A stretch of 64,000 bases of DNA from Peribacillus muralis (lineage in GTDB: Bacteria; Bacillota; Bacilli; Bacillales; DSM-1321), in contig NZ_CP017080.1 in the NCBI RefSeq assembly GCF_001645685.2, forward strand, positions 1,540,001 through 1,604,000, written 5' to 3'. Made by a program: the position numbers and the translations under genes. Positions 28,340-41,317 of the stretch are shown here, piece by piece (positions within the stretch are counted from its first letter, which is position 1; each line of letters opens with the position of its first letter). The notes beneath the pieces are model-generated. The model did not search any database and had not been told where the DNA came from. It saw only the letters and a list, made by a program, of their open reading frames with translations.

Positions 28340-28801
28340 ATGTCGTTCGTATCAAAATTTAAATCTTATTTCGCACTGGATGATGAGTACGAGTACAAGG
28401 ATGAAGTGGTGGAGGAAGAGGAGGCTGAACGAAAAACCGTGAAGTCAGCTAAACAGCAGCCAGTTTCTGCAGGGACTAACGCCAATCAGAATATCGTAAG
28501 TTTGCAAAGCGTCCAGAAATCTTCTAAAGTAGTATTATTGGAGCCTCGTGCTTATGCAGAAGCCCAGGAGGTAGCCGACCATCTTAAGAATAGGCGGGCG
28601 GTTGTCGTGAACCTTCAACGCATCCAGCATGATCAAGGAAAGCGAATCATCGATTTTCTAAGTGGGACTGTCTATGCAATCAGCGGGGATATCCAAAAAA
28701 TCGGAACAGACATATTCTTATGTACACCTGACAACGTCGATGTTTCTGGTAATATTACCGGCTTCGCCGTCGATGAGGAGTATGAAGAAGCGAGGTGGTA
28801 A
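28340..28801 (+). CDS. sepF: Cell division protein SepF
   Basis: SepF forms rings that bundle FtsZ polymers and anchors them to the membrane. The first residues ([11 protein letters not shown]) make the membrane-binding amphipathic helix; an acidic linker (about 14-55) leads to the dimeric core (about 65-150) with [16 protein letters not shown] and VVNLQRI. Length is 153 aa. The ribosome site is AAGGAGG. The stop lies 6 bases before ylmG. Confidence 0.94.
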   Translation: MSFVSKFKSYFALDDEYEYKDEVVEEEEAERKTVKSAKQQPVSAGTNANQNIVSLQSVQKSSKVVLLEPRAYAEAQEVADHLKNRRAVVVNLQRIQHDQGKRIIDFLSGTVYAISGDIQKIGTDIFLCTPDNVDVSGNITGFAVDEEYEEARW

Positions 28802-28807
28802 TGATTA

Positions 28808-29074
28808 ATGGGTTTAGTGCTTCAAGTTTTATATTATTTAATTGAAATTTATTCGATGGCATTAATCGGATACATATTGATGTCATGGTTTCCGAATGCA
28901 AGGGAAACATCCATCGGTCAATTCCTGGAGAAGATTTGTGAACCATATTTGGAGCCGTTCAGAAGGTTCATACCACCACTTGGCATGATTGATCTTTCAC
29001 CGCTTGTGGCCCTTCTGGTGCTTAACTTCGCCAGTGGTTATGGCATTAATTACCTTCAGATGCTGGTACGTTAA
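28808..29074 (+). CDS. ylmG: YggT-family membrane protein YlmG
   Basis: This 88-residue protein has two membrane helices (about 6-26 and 68-86) around the conserved loop [27 protein letters not shown] (first part is the YggT motif). The family is linked to division and membrane organisation by its genomic setting and by plastid homologues, but its mechanism is not known. GAGGTGG, 9 bases upstream and still inside sepF, selects the ATG at 28808; an ATG at 28801 is out of frame. Confidence 0.88.
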   Translation: MGLVLQVLYYLIEIYSMALIGYILMSWFPNARETSIGQFLEKICEPYLEPFRRFIPPLGMIDLSPLVALLVLNFASGYGINYLQMLVR

Positions 29075-29174
29075 CAAAAAACGGCAAAGACCAAACTGCA
29101 CAGCTGAAAGCCCTTCACTGTGTAGTGGGTACGAAGGAATAAAGATTTGATAACTAAGGAGCATTTATACAATC

Positions 29175-29948
29175 ATGAGTATTTATCAGCATTTCAGGCC
29201 GGAGGAGAAAGAGTTCATCGACCAGGCAATCAATTGGATCGATCAGGTAAAGGATTCTTACGCTCCGAAATTAACTGATTTTCTTGACCCGCGACAGCAG
29301 GAAATCCTAACTTCCTTATTAGGGAATGATTCGGAGGCCAAACTGCAATTCAACGGCGGAAGCGATTTCGTTGAGCGAAAACGTGTGCTCATTTACCCTG
29401 ATTATTACTCTCCTGAACCATCGGATTTCAATATCTCCTTATACGATATTTCCTATCCAAAAAAATTTGTAACGCTTGAACATAGGCAAATACTTGGAAC
29501 CTTGATGTCACTTGGGGTAAAACGTGAAAAATTCGGCGATATAATCGTGACTGAGGAGTGTATTCAATTTGTTGCTGCCGAGGAGATGGAAGCATACCTA
29601 ACAGGGAATCTAGAAAAGATAGGTAAAGCTTCCGTTTCCATCAAACGGCTACCGATCGGGAATATCATCCAAGTTCAAGAAAAATGGGAAGAACAAATAA
29701 CCACCGTCAGTTCCCTAAGGCTAGATAGTGTGCTTTCTGCCGTACTGAACATGTCACGTCAAAAAACGCAAGCCTTGATAACATCAGGTAAGGTGAAGGT
29801 CAATTTCAAGCAAACTGAAAATGTTTCTGATGAATGCCGCGAGGGCGATACGTTATCGATAAGAGGCTTTGGCAGATGCAAAATAATGTCGATAGATGGA
29901 AAAACCAAGAAGAATAAGTGGAGAATCACGTTAGGCCGACAAAAATAA
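29175..29948 (+). CDS. rqcP: S4-domain RNA-binding protein RqcP (YlmH)
   Basis: The 257-residue protein has an N-terminal RNA-binding-like region and a C-terminal S4 domain (about 180-240, LRLDSVLSAVLNMSRQKTQALITSGKVKVNF). The B. subtilis counterpart YlmH/RqcP joins the stalled 50S-peptidyl-tRNA complex and supports RqcH in alanine tailing, a quality-control pathway; rqcH also lies in this window at 47.6-49.3 kb. The ATG at 29175 is preceded by AAGGAG at a rather long distance (about 13 bases). Confidence 0.88.
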   Translation: MSIYQHFRPEEKEFIDQAINWIDQVKDSYAPKLTDFLDPRQQEILTSLLGNDSEAKLQFNGGSDFVERKRVLIYPDYYSPEPSDFNISLYDISYPKKFVTLEHRQILGTLMSLGVKREKFGDIIVTEECIQFVAAEEMEAYLTGNLEKIGKASVSIKRLPIGNIIQVQEKWEEQITTVSSLRLDSVLSAVLNMSRQKTQALITSGKVKVNFKQTENVSDECREGDTLSIRGFGRCKIMSIDGKTKKNKWRITLGRQK

Positions 29949-30033
29949 TTCAAAATTAAGCAGGATTTATACATTTATTGTCGAATATAGAGTTTTAATA
30001 TGTTAGAGTAGAAACCGTTCTGGAGGTGCCGTA

Positions 30034-30549
30034 ATGCCCTTAACCCCGATAGATATACATAACAAGGAATTTAATAAAGTATTTCGAGGGTATGATGAAG
30101 ATGAAGTAAATGAGTTTCTCGACCAGGTCATTAAAGACTATGAACTGATTTTGAGGGAGAAAAAAGAACTTGAAGATAAATTGAACGAGACTTATGATCG
30201 TTTAGGCCATTTTACGACAATCGAGGGTACACTGAATAAGTCGATTATTGTCGCACAAGAAGCAGCTGAGGAATTAAGGCGCAATGCCCAAAAAGAAGCA
30301 AAGCTGATCATAAAGGAAGCAGAGAAAAATGCAGATCGGATCGTCAATGAGTCACTTGTGAAGGCAAGGAAAATAGCAATGGATATCGAGGATTTGAAAA
30401 AACAATCCAAAGTATTCCGCACCCGTTTTAAAATGCTTGTCGGTGCACAGTTGGATTTGTTGGACAATGATGATTGGGACCATCTTCTTGATTACGAAGT
30501 GGATGCGACTGAAATAGAATTAAATGAGAGAGTGGAAGAGGAAATTTAA
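30034..30549 (+). CDS. divIVA: Cell pole and septum protein DivIVA
   Basis: DivIVA gathers at negatively curved membrane, at septa and poles, and recruits MinJ and chromosome-anchoring proteins. The N-terminal membrane-binding domain starts MPLTPIDIHNKEF, with Phe17 and Arg18 at the tip of the crossed loop that inserts into the membrane; coiled coils follow (about 25-60 and 75-140). Length is 171 aa, slightly longer than in B. subtilis. AGGTG lies 6-7 bases before the ATG. It closes the ylm block. Confidence 0.95.
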   Translation: MPLTPIDIHNKEFNKVFRGYDEDEVNEFLDQVIKDYELILREKKELEDKLNETYDRLGHFTTIEGTLNKSIIVAQEAAEELRRNAQKEAKLIIKEAEKNADRIVNESLVKARKIAMDIEDLKKQSKVFRTRFKMLVGAQLDLLDNDDWDHLLDYEVDATEIELNERVEEEI

Positions 30550-30557
30550 ACGATTCC

Positions 30558-30587
30558 TTGACTTTCAACACTTTTTTCGCATATAAT
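30558..30587 (+). promoter_or_regulatory. Sigma-A promoter of ileS leader
   Basis: TTGACT (30558-30563), 18-base spacer, TATAAT (30582-30587). It lies directly upstream of the T-box leader. Confidence 0.8.
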
Positions 30588-30616
30588 TTTTTAACAATAC
30601 AATTCATGATGACAAT

Positions 30617-30880
30617 AGACGATGACAGGGAAAGTAAATTCTTCACATACTTATTAATAGCGACCGGGGGTGGTGAAAGCCCGGAATAAGCGAAGATATC
30701 GAAGATCACCCTCGAGTTCTGAATTGAACCTGCTTTTGCAGTAGTAGATGATGCGTTTCATTCACGTTACGAATGCTCGAGAGGTTGGATCCACTTTGTG
30801 AATCCTTCTAGCTAGGGTGGTACCGCGGGAAGCAAAGCTTTCTCGTCCCTTTATTTAGGGATGAGAGGGCTTTTTATTTT
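30617..30880 (+). ncRNA. T-box riboswitch, isoleucine-specific, with terminator
   Basis: The leader opens with a stem I start (GACGATGACAGGGAAAGTA). ATC at 30698-30700 in the specifier loop is an isoleucine codon. The invariant T-box AGGGTGGTACCGCG is at 30814-30827. The terminator hairpin (30835-30850 with 30857-30872, loop 30851-30856) ends in Ts. Uncharged tRNA-Ile would pair with specifier and T-box and open ileS transcription. Confidence 0.93.
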
Positions 30881-30942
30881 GCCCCTATACCTGTTTCTTT
30901 AGTTCCCATGAATTTGTGTATAGACGGATGGAGGATGTTATT

Positions 30943-33711
30943 ATGGAATACAAAGATACCTTATTGATGCCAAAAACAGAATTTCCAATGCGCGGCAATT
31001 TACCAAAACGTGAGCCGGAGATCCAAGAGAAATGGAAAGAAATGAATATCTATAAAAAAGTGCAGGAACAAACGGCTGGACGCCCTTTATTCATTTTACA
31101 CGATGGCCCGCCATACGCTAACGGTGATATCCACATGGGGCATGCGATGAATAAGGTTTTAAAAGATTTCATTGTTCGCTTTAAATCGATGAGCGGTTTT
31201 CAAGCACCATATGTACCAGGCTGGGATACGCACGGTCTTCCAATCGAAACGGCATTGACAAAAAAAGGCGTAAAGCGGAAAGAAATGAGCGTAGCTGAAT
31301 TCAGGAAGCTTTGTGAAGAATATGCTTATGTCCAGATTGATAATCAACGCGAGCAGTTCAAAAGGATTGGGGTACGCGGGGATTGGGATAACCCTTACAT
31401 CACATTAAAGCCTGAATATGAAGCCCAGCAAATCAAGGTCTTCGGTGATATGGCGAAAAAAGGCTATATTTATAAAGGGAAAAAACCTGTATACTGGTCT
31501 CCTTCCAGTGAATCAGCTCTTGCGGAAGCTGAAATTGAATATCAAGACAAACGTTCTGCGTCTATCTATGTTGCTTTTGAGGTAACGGATGGTAAAGGTG
31601 TAATCGACGAAGGCGTCAAAATCATCATTTGGACCACAACTCCTTGGACGATTCCCGCTAACCTAGGTATCTCTCTGCATCCGCAATTAAATTACGTCGT
31701 AGTGGCTGTCGAAAATGAAAAATTCTTAATTGCTGAAGCGCTTCTTGAGTCAGTTAAGGAAACACTAGGCTGGGATAACCCGTCCATCGTCAAAACGGTA
31801 AAAGGGAGCGAGTTGGACCGTGCGGTTGCCAAACACCCTCTTTATGATCGCGAATCTTTAGTGATGCTTGGTGAGCACGTTACGACCGAAGCTGGAACGG
31901 GCTGTGTTCATACTGCTCCAGGACATGGTGAAGATGACTTTATCGTCGGACAAAAATACGGCTTGGATGTACTTTGCCCTGTCGATGAAAAAGGAGTCAT
32001 GACTGAGGAGGCAGGTGAATTTGCCGGATTATTCTATGATCAAGCGAATAAACCAATTACGGAGAAATTAGCCGAGGCTGGCGCGTTATTAAACTTGACG
32101 TTCATCACTCATTCTTATCCACATGACTGGCGTACGAAGAAACCGACGATTTTCCGTGCAACGGCACAATGGTTCGCGTCCATCAAAGACTTCCGCAGTG
32201 AACTTCTGGAGGCCATCGAAGAAACGAAGTGGGTTCCTGCTTGGGGCGAAACACGGCTATTCAATATGGTCCGTGACCGCGGAGATTGGTGTATCTCCCG
32301 TCAACGTGCATGGGGCGTACCGATTCCAGTCCTTTATGCTGAAAATGGCGAGCCGATCATCACGGATGAAACGATCAACCATATTTCAAACTTATTCCGT
32401 GAACACGGATCGAATATCTGGTTTGAACGGGAAGCGAAAGATTTACTTCCGGATGGATATACTCATGAAGGCAGCCCAAATGGCACCTTCACGAAAGAAA
32501 CGGATATCATGGATGTATGGTTCGACTCGGGCTCATCTCATCAAGCTGTACTTGAAGAAAGAGAAGACCTGCAGCGTCCTGCAGATCTTTATTTAGAAGG
32601 TTCCGATCAATATCGTGGCTGGTTTAACTCTTCACTTTCAACGAGTGTTGCCGTAACCGGGAAAGCACCATATAAAGGCGTATTGAGCCACGGGTTCGCT
32701 TTGGATGGCGAAGGCCGCAAAATGAGTAAGTCGATCGGGAACGTCGTGTTGCCATCAAAGGTGATGAATCAGCTTGGTGCAGATATATTACGCCTTTGGG
32801 TCGCATCGGTCGATTACCAATCAGATGTCAGGGTTTCAGATCCTATCTTAAAACAAGTCTCTGAAGTGTATCGCAAAATCCGTAATACATTCCGCTTCCT
32901 ATTAGGAAACTTGGATGGGTTCAATCCGGAAACCGACAAAGTGGCAATCCAAGAATTACCAGAAGTCGACCGATATATGTTGGTTAAATTGAATAAGCTG
33001 ATCACCCAGTCCAAATTAAGTTATGAAAATTATGAGTTTGCGACAATTTATAATATGGTCAATAACTTCTGCACACAGGATTTAAGTTCGTTTTATCTTG
33101 ATTATGCGAAAGACATTTTATATTGTGAAGCACCAAACGGGAAAGAACGTAAGGCCATTCAAACGGTCCTATACGAATCATTGGTAAGCTTGACTAAATT
33201 GGTTTCGCCAATCCTTTCGCATACGGCTGATGAAGTATGGGCATTCATTCCTGGTGTAACGGAAGAAAGTGTTCAATTGACATTGATGCCTGAAGAAATT
33301 TCCGTTGATGATGCACAAGCCATCGAAGAGAAATGGACGTCATTCATGAACGTCCGTGACAACGTACTAAAAGCATTGGAAGAAGCGCGTAACCAGAAGA
33401 TCATCGGAAAATCGCTGAACGCAAAAGTGAAGGTATACGTGAATGAAGAAACTAAAAACCTGCTTGATAGCATCAAGGAGAGTTTTGAACAATTATTCAT
33501 CGTATCTGAATTTGAACTTGCTGGGGATGTGTCAAATGCGCCAGCGGAAGCGGTTAAACTTGAGGACATCGCAATCGCCGTTACGAAAGCCGAAGGTGAA
33601 ACATGTGAGCGTTGCTGGAATGTTTCAAAACAAGTGGGTCAAGTGGAGGAACATCCAACATTATGCCCGCGCTGTGCAACAGTAGTGAAAGAACATTATG
33701 TAAATCAATGA
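30943..33711 (+). CDS. ileS: Isoleucyl-tRNA synthetase
   Basis: This class I synthetase charges tRNA-Ile and edits valine. HMGH (64-67, HIGH motif) and KMSKS (593-597) form the active site; the editing domain lies between about 200 and 400 ([26 protein letters not shown]). The C-terminal zinc finger reads CERCW...CPRC. Length is 922 aa. I chose ATG 30943 ([15 protein letters not shown]), 8 bases after GGAGG, over an upstream in-frame start at 30916. Bacterial-type rather than mupirocin-resistant eukaryote-like, judging by the C-terminal zinc finger and overall match. Confidence 0.96.
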   Translation: MEYKDTLLMPKTEFPMRGNLPKREPEIQEKWKEMNIYKKVQEQTAGRPLFILHDGPPYANGDIHMGHAMNKVLKDFIVRFKSMSGFQAPYVPGWDTHGLPIETALTKKGVKRKEMSVAEFRKLCEEYAYVQIDNQREQFKRIGVRGDWDNPYITLKPEYEAQQIKVFGDMAKKGYIYKGKKPVYWSPSSESALAEAEIEYQDKRSASIYVAFEVTDGKGVIDEGVKIIIWTTTPWTIPANLGISLHPQLNYVVVAVENEKFLIAEALLESVKETLGWDNPSIVKTVKGSELDRAVAKHPLYDRESLVMLGEHVTTEAGTGCVHTAPGHGEDDFIVGQKYGLDVLCPVDEKGVMTEEAGEFAGLFYDQANKPITEKLAEAGALLNLTFITHSYPHDWRTKKPTIFRATAQWFASIKDFRSELLEAIEETKWVPAWGETRLFNMVRDRGDWCISRQRAWGVPIPVLYAENGEPIITDETINHISNLFREHGSNIWFEREAKDLLPDGYTHEGSPNGTFTKETDIMDVWFDSGSSHQAVLEEREDLQRPADLYLEGSDQYRGWFNSSLSTSVAVTGKAPYKGVLSHGFALDGEGRKMSKSIGNVVLPSKVMNQLGADILRLWVASVDYQSDVRVSDPILKQVSEVYRKIRNTFRFLLGNLDGFNPETDKVAIQELPEVDRYMLVKLNKLITQSKLSYENYEFATIYNMVNNFCTQDLSSFYLDYAKDILYCEAPNGKERKAIQTVLYESLVSLTKLVSPILSHTADEVWAFIPGVTEESVQLTLMPEEISVDDAQAIEEKWTSFMNVRDNVLKALEEARNQKIIGKSLNAKVKVYVNEETKNLLDSIKESFEQLFIVSEFELAGDVSNAPAEAVKLEDIAIAVTKAEGETCERCWNVSKQVGQVEEHPTLCPRCATVVKEHYVNQ

Positions 33712-33761
33712 TTGAAGAAGTGATGTCCCTCCTTTTATAAAGGAGGGGGCAGCTTATCTAC

Positions 33762-33800
33762 AAAAAGGTTTCGAAATGATCACATTTCGAAACCTTTTTG
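33762..33800 (+). terminator. Intrinsic terminator after ileS
   Basis: A 17-bp perfect stem (33762-33778 with 33783-33799) carries a four-base loop and is flanked by A and T runs, so it can work in both directions. A shorter G-rich hairpin (CCCTCCTTT/AAGGAGGG) lies just upstream. Confidence 0.88.
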
Positions 33801-34187
33801 ATTTTCATCGAATGTTAAAACAGGCAACTCTCATTCCAGGTTTATGGTATATATAGTCTTGTTGGAGAAAGAAATGAGCCTTATTTTCTTTTCGAGAACG
33901 TGTATAGGGTAAAGTCGGTACAAACTCATTTTTAAGGCTGTTTTCGTATACCGTACAGGCTCATGAAAATGCTGGCAATAAGATTCGTTTACGTTTGAAA
34001 GCTGAGTGAAAAGGAACGGAAGACAAAACTCTTACAGGGGATTGGAACGGTCTAAGTATAAACCTCCAACTGTGGAAGAACTCCATTATTATCGACTTTG
34101 TCTGCATTTTGATCGCTCTTTATATGCATGGTCTTTTTTTATCTGATCTTTTAACGAGATATTGCCAGGCAATTATACTTTTCGCAT
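33801..34187. other. Intergenic region ileS-lspA, no gene seen
   Basis: B. subtilis has ylyA here; no remnant was recognised. AGCCTTA (about 33881) and TAAGGCT (about 33937) are inverted copies around roughly 50 bases. This may be part of a small dispersed repeat, but that cannot be shown from one window. Confidence 0.4.
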
Positions 34188-34216
34188 TAGTCATTATTTC
34201 TAGTTTATGCTACAAT
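34188..34216 (+). promoter_or_regulatory. Candidate extended -10 promoter of lspA
   Basis: TAGTCA (34188-34193), 17-base spacer, TACAAT (34211-34216), with TGC directly before the -10 (extended -10). The lspA start lies about 38 bases downstream. Confidence 0.6.
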
Positions 34217-34253
34217 TCAAAAGTGAAGATTTGATTAGTTTGGGGGAAAAAAT

Positions 34254-34724
34254 GTGTTTTATTATTTAATTGCCCTTTTGGTCATTGCTCTCGATCAGCT
34301 GACAAAATGGATGATTGTGAAAAAAATGGAGTACGGAGAAAGCATTGAAATTATTGAAAACCTTCTATATATTACCTCGCATCGTAATCGTGGGGCAGCA
34401 TGGGGAATTCTACAAGGACAAATGTGGTTTTTCTACATCATCACCATCGCTGTCATTATTGGACTTGTCTATTATATTCAGAAAATGGCAAAGCAAAGCC
34501 GTTTGCTTGGAGTGGCCCTTGGCCTCATGCTAGGTGGTGCAATCGGAAACTTCATCGATCGGATCGCTCGCCAGGAAGTAGTGGATTTCGTTCATACCTA
34601 TATTTTCAGCTACAGTTTTCCGGTATTCAATGTTGCCGATGCTTCGCTTTCAATTGGAGTCGGACTGCTCGTGATTCATATGTTATTAGAAGAAAAAAAC
34701 GCTAAGGAGAAAGATAATGGATAA
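34254..34724 (+). CDS. lspA: Lipoprotein signal peptidase (signal peptidase II)
   Basis: LspA cuts the signal peptide of diacylglyceryl-modified prolipoproteins in the membrane. Four membrane helices are visible, with the conserved NRGAAWG (residues 45-51) and the two catalytic aspartates Asp102 (GNFIDR) and Asp129 (FNVADAS). Length is 156 aa. The GTG at 34254 is the start; the ATG two bases earlier is out of frame. GGGGGAAA is the ribosome site. The end overlaps rluD by 8 bases. Confidence 0.95.
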   Translation: MFYYLIALLVIALDQLTKWMIVKKMEYGESIEIIENLLYITSHRNRGAAWGILQGQMWFFYIITIAVIIGLVYYIQKMAKQSRLLGVALGLMLGGAIGNFIDRIARQEVVDFVHTYIFSYSFPVFNVADASLSIGVGLLVIHMLLEEKNAKEKDNG

Positions 34725-35634
34725 AAGGTTATACAGCATTGATGAAACACTAAAAGGTGTCAGGATTGATAAGGCACTGTCGACTTTGAATGAGGAATGG
34801 TCGCGTACCCAAGTCCAGCAATGGATCAAAGATGATCATGTATTAGTGAATGGCTTGGCTATAAAAACGAATTATAAGTCAATTCCTGGCGATACGATCG
34901 AAGTGACGATTCCCGAACTTGAGGAATTGGATGCAGTGGCAGAGGAAATGGATTTGGATATCTATTATGAAGATGCAGATGTGCTTGTGGTTAATAAACC
35001 GAGCGGAATGGTTGTCCACCCAGCACCTGGCCATATATCAGGCACGCTTGTGAATGGTTTGATGGCTCACTGTAAAGACCTATCCGGAATTAACGGCGTG
35101 ATGCGTCCCGGAATCGTCCATCGAATCGACAAAGATACATCTGGTCTATTGATGGTTGCCAAAAACGACATGGCACACGAAAAACTTGTCCAGCAGCTTG
35201 TCGACAAGACGGTTACCCGTAAGTATCAAGCAATAGTCCATGGTGTGATCCCTCATGATTTTGGAACGATCGATGCACCGATCGGCAGGGATAAAAAGGA
35301 TCGTCAAAGCATGACCGTGACGGATTCGAATTCCAAAAGTGCCGTTACACATTTCCGGGTAATCGAACGTTTCAATGCTTTCACTTTGGTGGAATGCCAA
35401 CTTGAAACAGGAAGGACCCATCAAATCCGCGTTCACATGAAATACATTGGCTTCCCGCTCGCAGGGGATCCTAAATATGGACCGAAGAAGACCTTGAAGC
35501 TGGATGGACAAGCGTTGCACGCCGGCCTTCTAGGTTTCATCCACCCCCGTACCAATGAGTATATCGAATTCGAAGCCCCGATTCCGGAAGAGTTCGAACA
35601 GCTAATTGAACAGTTACGCAGAAGTAAGGATTGA
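34717..35634 (+). CDS. rluD: RluA/RluD-family 23S rRNA pseudouridine synthase (YlyB)
   Basis: It converts uridines in rRNA to pseudouridine. An N-terminal S4 domain (about 12-75) is followed by the catalytic domain with HRIDKDTSG, in which Asp138 is the nucleophile. The segment [19 protein letters not shown] is also typical. Length is 305 aa. B. subtilis YlyB sits in the same place; the target uridines are inferred from family only. The start overlaps lspA, with AAGGAG upstream. The stop codon lies inside the -35 element of the pyr promoter. Confidence 0.88.
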   Translation: MDKRLYSIDETLKGVRIDKALSTLNEEWSRTQVQQWIKDDHVLVNGLAIKTNYKSIPGDTIEVTIPELEELDAVAEEMDLDIYYEDADVLVVNKPSGMVVHPAPGHISGTLVNGLMAHCKDLSGINGVMRPGIVHRIDKDTSGLLMVAKNDMAHEKLVQQLVDKTVTRKYQAIVHGVIPHDFGTIDAPIGRDKKDRQSMTVTDSNSKSAVTHFRVIERFNAFTLVECQLETGRTHQIRVHMKYIGFPLAGDPKYGPKKTLKLDGQALHAGLLGFIHPRTNEYIEFEAPIPEEFEQLIEQLRRSKD

Positions 35635-35659
35635 CAAACCCTTATTTATGATATATTAT
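35631..35659 (+). promoter_or_regulatory. Sigma-A promoter of the pyr operon
   Basis: Consensus TTGACA (35631-35636), 17-base spacer, TATTAT (35654-35659). The -35 overlaps the rluD stop codon. Confidence 0.88.
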
Positions 35660-35688
35660 AATAACAACTTAACGAGAACCTTTAACAC

Positions 35689-35785
35689 AGTTCAGAGAGA
35701 CTGAGAAGGAAACGGATACACGAGTGGGATGACTATGCCTACGTCGTTAAAAATCCTCATGCCTTCTTGGCATGAGGATTTTTTG
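35689..35785 (+). promoter_or_regulatory. PyrR attenuator 1 (upstream of pyrR)
   Basis: The PyrR binding loop is AGTTCAGAGAGACT (35689-35702). The terminator stem is AAATCCTCATGCC (35751-35763) with its complement (35769-35781), plus a T run. UMP-bound PyrR stabilises the binding loop, blocks the antiterminator and stops transcription. The loop differs from sites 2 and 3 by a C-to-T and a G-to-A change that keep a base pair. Confidence 0.9.
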
Positions 35786-35789
35786 TTGA

Positions 35790-36371
<582 letters not shown>

Positions 36372-36406
36372 ACAAGCTGAAAATTTCATAGAACCCTTTT
36401 AAAGAC

Positions 36407-36509
36407 AGTCCAGAGAGGCTGGCAAAGGGGAGTCAATCGGGAAGTGTGTGCCTATCTATGGGCTGGCACGCCCGTGAAACCCTCTTTGTCTAGACAAAGA
36501 GGGTTTTTG
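36407..36509 (+). promoter_or_regulatory. PyrR attenuator 2 (pyrR-pyrP)
   Basis: The binding loop AGTCCAGAGAGGCT (36407-36420) matches the PyrR consensus. The terminator arms AAACCCTCTTTG (36477-36488) and CAAAGAGGGTTT end in Ts at 36509. The antiterminator would use the intervening sequence. Confidence 0.9.
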
Positions 36510-36541
36510 CCGTTTTGATGCATCATGAGGAGGACACTTAA

Positions 36542-37831
36542 ATGGAAGAAGTTAAAAGGGACATCGTACTTGATGTCGAGGATGTGCCAAAGGTTGGTCA
36601 ATGGATTACATTAAGCATCCAGCATTTGTTCGCCATGTTCGGCGCAACGGTGCTCGTGCCATTCCTAGTGGGCTTAAGCCCTGCGGTGGCGCTGGTTTCA
36701 AGCGGATTGGGAACACTATCCTACCTATTGATAACCAAGGGGAAAATTCCTGCTTATCTTGGCTCATCCTTCGCCTTCATTACGCCCATCATTGCGGCAA
36801 AGGCGTTAGGCGGACCTGAAGCAGCCATGATTGGCTGTTTTGCAGCAGGATTGATATACGGGATGGTAGCCTTGATCATCCAAAAAGTCGGCTTGCGCTG
36901 GTTAATGAATTTACTTCCTCCTGTTGTGGTAGGTCCGGTCATTATCGTAATTGGGCTAAGCCTCGCCGGAACGGCCGTGAACATGGCCATGTATGATCCG
37001 CAAAAAAAATATAGCGTCACATATATAATCATAGCGCTAATCACTTTAGCGGTAACCATCATCTGTAACATATTCTTTAAGGGCTTCCTTAATTTGATCC
37101 CAATATTAATGGGAATTATAGTGGGCTACGGGTGCTCGGCTATTGCGGGAATAATAGATTACTCACCAATACAGAAAGCCAAATGGTTTCAAATGCCTGA
37201 TTTCATGGTCCCATATGTCACCTATACTCCGACCTTCTCATGGGAAGTCATTGCAATCATGGTGCCGGTTGCCATCGTCACTTTATCGGAGCATATCGGA
37301 CATCAGATGGTTTTAAGTAAGGTAGTCGGGAGAAACTTTTTGGAAAAGCCAGGCTTGCATCGCTCGATCCTAGGGGATGGAGCCGGTATCATGATAGGCT
37401 CCTTCATTGGAGGACCGCCGCTGACATCTTATGGTGAAAATATCGGGGTCCTGACAATGACGAAGGCATACAGCGTGTATATCATCGGCGGGGCAGCTGT
37501 GGCTGCGATCATCTTTGGCTTCAACGGCAAGATTTCAGCGGTCATAAGCTCGATACCTACAGCGGTGATGGGCGGCATTTCAATCTTGCTCTTTGGGATC
37601 ATCGCTTCTAGCGGGCTGAGGATGCTGGTTGATAATAAGGTTGATTTTGACAAAAAAAGAAACCTGATGATCGCATCTGTCATTCTCGTGTTGGGGATCG
37701 GGGGAGCGTTCGTGCAACTATCGGAAACGGTATCGCTTTCCGGAATGGCACTTTCGGCAATTGTAGGAATCCTTCTTAACCAGATCTTACCTGACCGGGA
37801 AAAAATATCAGAGGATATCTTTGGAAAATAA
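36542..37831 (+). CDS. pyrP: Uracil permease PyrP
   Basis: PyrP is a proton-coupled uracil importer of the nucleobase:cation symporter 2 family. The 429 residues form about 14 membrane segments, with the family motifs VPFLVGLSPAVALVSSGLGT (N-terminal half-helix) and the substrate loop with SEHIGHQM. AGGAGG precedes the ATG. It lies between two PyrR attenuators, so uptake is cut when UMP is plentiful. Confidence 0.94.
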   Translation: MEEVKRDIVLDVEDVPKVGQWITLSIQHLFAMFGATVLVPFLVGLSPAVALVSSGLGTLSYLLITKGKIPAYLGSSFAFITPIIAAKALGGPEAAMIGCFAAGLIYGMVALIIQKVGLRWLMNLLPPVVVGPVIIVIGLSLAGTAVNMAMYDPQKKYSVTYIIIALITLAVTIICNIFFKGFLNLIPILMGIIVGYGCSAIAGIIDYSPIQKAKWFQMPDFMVPYVTYTPTFSWEVIAIMVPVAIVTLSEHIGHQMVLSKVVGRNFLEKPGLHRSILGDGAGIMIGSFIGGPPLTSYGENIGVLTMTKAYSVYIIGGAAVAAIIFGFNGKISAVISSIPTAVMGGISILLFGIIASSGLRMLVDNKVDFDKKRNLMIASVILVLGIGGAFVQLSETVSLSGMALSAIVGILLNQILPDREKISEDIFGK

Positions 37832-37867
37832 GAAAAACTGAATTTAAATAAATCACCTTTTAAAAGA

Positions 37868-40210
<2,343 letters not shown>

Positions 40211-40211
<1 letters not shown>

Positions 40212-41317
40212 TGAAAAGACAACTAATTTTAGAAGACGGAACGATTTTCCTTGGGGAAGCATTCGGCGGGGACGTAGAAAGAATAGGCGAGGTCGTTTTT
40301 AATACAGGGATGACAGGATATCAGGAAATTCTATCCGATCCATCATATTGTGGCCAAATCGTCACACTAACGTATCCATTGATCGGAAACTACGGGATTA
40401 ACCGGGATGACTTCGAATCGATCGACCCGGCTATCGCTGGGTTTGTCGTTAAAGAAACGGCAGATCTTCCTTCCAACTGGCGCAGCCAATCATCTCTTGA
40501 TGAATATTTGAAAATGAAGAACATACCTGGAATAAGCGGAATCGATACGAGGAAGCTGACAAGGATCATCAGGAAATCAGGTGCCCTGAAAGGCGCGATC
40601 TGCAACATCAATAAAGATGCCGAAGACATTGTTTCACAGCTGAAAGCAACGGTGAGTCCGACCAATCAGGTGAAGCAGGTTTCAACGAAAGCACCGTATT
40701 CAAGTCCAGGCAGAGGTCCCCGGGTCGTTCTAGTTGACTATGGAATGAAACATGGAATATTGCGTGAGCTGACGAAGCGCGGCTGTGATGTAGTGGTCGT
40801 TCCTTATAACGTGACGGCTGAGGAAGTGCTGCAATATCATCCGGATGGAGTGATGCTTTCTAACGGTCCTGGAGATCCGAAAAGCGTGCATGAGACGCTT
40901 GAGATGATTCGCATCATCCAAACGAAAGTGCCGTTATTCGGAATCTGTTTAGGGCATCAGCTATTCGCCCTTGCTAATGGAGCAGATACGGAAAAATTAA
41001 AATTCGGCCACAGGGGTTCCAATCATCCTGTGAAAGACCTTCGCACAGGGAAGGTATCGATCACTTCCCAAAATCACGGTTATACGGTCGAAGAGCTTTC
41101 CGTCGGGCAGACGGAACTTATCGTGACACATACAGCGTTGAATGACGGTACGATTGAAGGACTTCGCCATAAGCAGTACCCGGCCTTCACCGTACAATAT
41201 CATCCTGAAGCATCACCGGGTCCGGAAGACGCCAACTACTTATTCAACGAATTTTTACAGATGATTGAAACTGCAACTACCAAGGGGGAATTAACATGCC
41301 AAAACGCACAGATATAA
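40211..41317 (+). CDS. pyrAA: Carbamoyl phosphate synthetase, small (glutaminase) subunit
   Basis: It hydrolyses glutamine and passes ammonia to the large subunit. The N-terminal carA domain is followed by a class I amidotransferase domain with the nucleophile Cys246 in FGICLGHQ and the His/Glu pair in [10 protein letters not shown]. Length is 368 aa. The ATG overlaps the pyrC stop (TGATG). The end overlaps pyrAB by 22 bases, which suggests coupled translation and a fixed ratio. A separate arginine-specific carA may exist elsewhere. Confidence 0.95.
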
